From Desulfitobacterium sp. (lineage in GTDB: Bacteria; Bacillota; Desulfitobacteriia; Desulfitobacteriales; Desulfitobacteriaceae), in assembly GCA_012799495.1 (NCBI GenBank), contig JAAZLD010000342.1, positions 1-7,165 on the forward strand: a stretch of DNA of 7,165 nucleotides, written 5' to 3'. The notes under the pieces were generated by a model, which saw only the letters and a list, made by a program, of their open reading frames with translations, did not search any database and was not told the origin of the DNA. Position 1 is the first letter of the stretch; each line of letters starts with the position of its first letter. This document shows positions 6,034 through 7,165 of the stretch, piece after piece. The position numbers were made by a program, and so were the translations under genes.

Positions 6034-6318
6034 TTGTATGAACTAAAAAACCACACTGAAAGTGTGGTAAAGCAAGTACTTAAAGAGTACAGGGAAAAGT
6101 GCTCACTAACTTGTTCTTGCGAACGCTGTCTAGCCGATATTATGGCGCTAACATTGAATCAACTCCCTAGTCGGTATTATGTCACTACCCGCGGAAAAAT
6201 CTTAACCCAATGGGAAGCAGATTCTTTACCAGACAGAACTCGAGTTTTGTCAGCTATTACTCGAGCTGTGAAGCAAGTAGAATCCTCACCCTCTCATCCT
6301 ATTTCTAAAGAAGATTGA
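6034..6318 (+). CDS. ComFB family protein
   Basis: The 94-residue protein matches the small ComFB family, named for the middle gene of the Bacillus comF late-competence operon. The diagnostic block is a four-cysteine cluster C-x3-C-x-C-x2-C (Cys23, 27, 29 and 32, probably zinc-binding) running into LADIMALTLNQLPSRYYVTT (33-52). An N-terminal amphipathic helix (ESVVKQVLKEY) and a C-terminal helix (RVLSAITRAVKQV) complete the fold. ComFB is not needed for DNA uptake in Bacillus as far as known, and related proteins have been reported as cyclic dinucleotide receptors in cyanobacteria. Whether this one binds such a nucleotide is not visible. Here it is not beside comFA or comFC. The start is TTG: GGAGG lies 8 nt upstream, and the nearby ATG at 6038 is out of frame and stops at once. 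Confidence 0.85.
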   Translation: MYELKNHTESVVKQVLKEYREKCSLTCSCERCLADIMALTLNQLPSRYYVTTRGKILTQWEADSLPDRTRVLSAITRAVKQVESSPSHPISKED

Positions 6319-6351
6319 TTTTCTATTGTAGTATCTGTGCTAAAAATAATT

Positions 6352-6498
6352 TCACTTGCAAATATTAACTAGAGCATTTAGGAAACTATTTAATAATATA
6401 TAGAGAATAACTATACTCTGAACGAAAAATGTTAAAACTTTGAAAGGGGAGTTGACCACAAACTCTACTCTAACACCTGCAAAATCGTTTTTTTCCAT
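6352..6498 (-). CDS. Possible 48-aa membrane microprotein
   Basis: This is a short frame on the strand opposite its neighbours, from ATG (complement of 6496-6498) to TGA (complement of 6352-6354). The predicted product starts MEKNDFAGVRVEFVVNSP and then has a hydrophobic stretch at about residues 19-45, enough for one membrane segment. The main support is an excellent ribosome binding site: AAGGAG (complement of 6505-6510), 6 nt before the ATG. Against it, I found no good promoter or terminator. AT-rich intergenic DNA easily yields hydrophobic short frames, and the family is unknown. If real, it occupies over half of the 270-bp gap between the comFB-like and crp-like genes. Otherwise nothing else stands out in that gap. 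Confidence 0.3.
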   Translation of the reverse strand: MEKNDFAGVRVEFVVNSPFKVLTFFVQSIVILYILLNSFLNALVNICK

Positions 6499-6588
6499 GG
6501 CAAACTCCTTTTTCATATACTTTAGTTTATTTTATGTTACTAGTATTAGAAGTGTTTTTCGAAGATAAAATAAAGTGAGGTAGATCCA

Positions 6589-7165
6589 TTGATTGAACCA
6601 GATACTCTCCGTAAGTTTTTTCTTTTTTCTGCTTTAACTGATGAAGAACTTATTCCCATATTGCCTCTTTTCAAAGTTAGGAAATATCGCAAGGGACAAA
6701 TCCTCTTTCTGGAAGGGGAAATTGGTTCCCAGGTTTATTTCGTCCTTGAGGGCCAAATAAAGCTTAGCAAAAGTCTACCTACTGGTGAAGAACAAATCCT
6801 TGACTGGTGTGGACCTTATGATAGTATAGCCGAGATACTTTTAGTAGAATCAGGCTCTTATCCTACCACTGCTGAAACAGTCAGGGAAAGTACCCTCTTA
6901 GTTTTAGGTAATCAAGGAATGCCTGAAATCTTAGAGAGTAACCCCTCATTAGCAGTAGCATTGATTCGAAAGTTGAATATGCGCCTGCGCTTAAATCAAG
7001 AGTTTATCCGTGTGCTGACAAGCCGCTCCTCTGCAGGTTGCCTAGCTATGCTTCTTCTCCGTTTAGCTAAACCTGCGGATACACCTGGTGAGCCAATTTA
7101 TTTTGATGGTAGTATTACCAATAAGGAATTGGCAAGTATGATCGGGACCTCTCGGGAGCTTGTCA
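6589..7165 (+). CDS. Crp/Fnr family transcription regulator (3' end cut by window edge)
   Basis: The frame begins at TTG with GTGAGG 8 nt upstream and stays open for 192 codons to the right edge, so the last 30 or so residues are missing. The opening (IEPDTLRKFFLFSALTDEEL) and the beta-roll with KYRKGQILFLEGEIGSQVYFV, LEGQIKL and DSIAEILLVES mark the cNMP-binding fold at about residues 12-115. A long dimerisation helix follows (about 119-145), then a winged helix-turn-helix whose recognition part reads TNKELASMIGTSRELV (177-192). The cAMP-contacting R-S-A motif of true CRP is replaced by PTTA (92-95), and there is no N-terminal cysteine cluster as in FNR. The effector is therefore unlikely to be cAMP or an Fe-S cluster and cannot be named. 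The target promoters are unknown; self-regulation or control of its neighbours is possible. Confidence 0.92.
   Translation, partial: MIEPDTLRKFFLFSALTDEELIPILPLFKVRKYRKGQILFLEGEIGSQVYFVLEGQIKLSKSLPTGEEQILDWCGPYDSIAEILLVESGSYPTTAETVRESTLLVLGNQGMPEILESNPSLAVALIRKLNMRLRLNQEFIRVLTSRSSAGCLAMLLLRLAKPADTPGEPIYFDGSITNKELASMIGTSRELV

Noticed and set aside
6452..6568. Plus-strand TTG frame of 38 codons after GGGGAG
   Set aside because: The purine-rich stretch abuts the TTG with no spacer, and the product has no recognisable features; the opposite-strand frame has better signals.

Overview
The window is AT-rich, with dense, mostly leftward genes, strong GGAGG-type ribosome binding sites and frequent TTG and GTG starts. 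The encoded proteins (MenG, YigZ/YvyE-type, ComFB, a cNMP-fold Crp/Fnr regulator, a CBS pair) fit a low-GC Firmicute, most likely an anaerobic member of the Clostridia that makes menaquinone. This is inferred from protein style; no rRNA or other phylogenetic marker is present.

Layout. (1) Positions 1-2700, minus strand: an apparent three-gene run of a roughly 12-segment ion-transporter-like permease, a 361-residue membrane protein with a long acidic linker and a TPR-like tail, and a PRC-barrel protein cut by the left window edge. (2) Positions 2731-3085, minus: a self-contained unit with a good promoter, a 52-codon single-membrane-segment gene and a perfect 16-bp-stem terminator. (3) Positions 3155-4258, minus: a hot-dog thioesterase of the FlK type followed 5 nt later by a YigZ/IMPACT-family protein, closed by a terminator. 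(4) Positions 4311-4817, minus: a two-CBS-domain protein with its own terminator. (5) Positions 4923-5069: a cluster of four degenerate hairpin-forming repeats that reaches the stop codon of the next gene. (6) Positions 5064-5783, minus: menG (demethylmenaquinone methyltransferase). (7) Positions 5784-6033: a divergent promoter region. (8) Positions 6034-7165, plus: a ComFB-family protein and a Crp/Fnr-family regulator cut by the right window edge, with a possible 48-codon membrane ORF on the opposite strand between them.

Most of this is ordinary chromosomal housekeeping, and I see no defence system, prophage, CRISPR array or insertion sequence with a transposase. The least explained items are the extragenic hairpin-repeat cluster beside menG, the 52-aa membrane microprotein with complete expression signals, and the permease / acidic-TPR membrane protein / PRC-barrel gene set. 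How the neighbouring units relate functionally is not visible from sequence: the terminators indicate that they are mostly separate transcription units.
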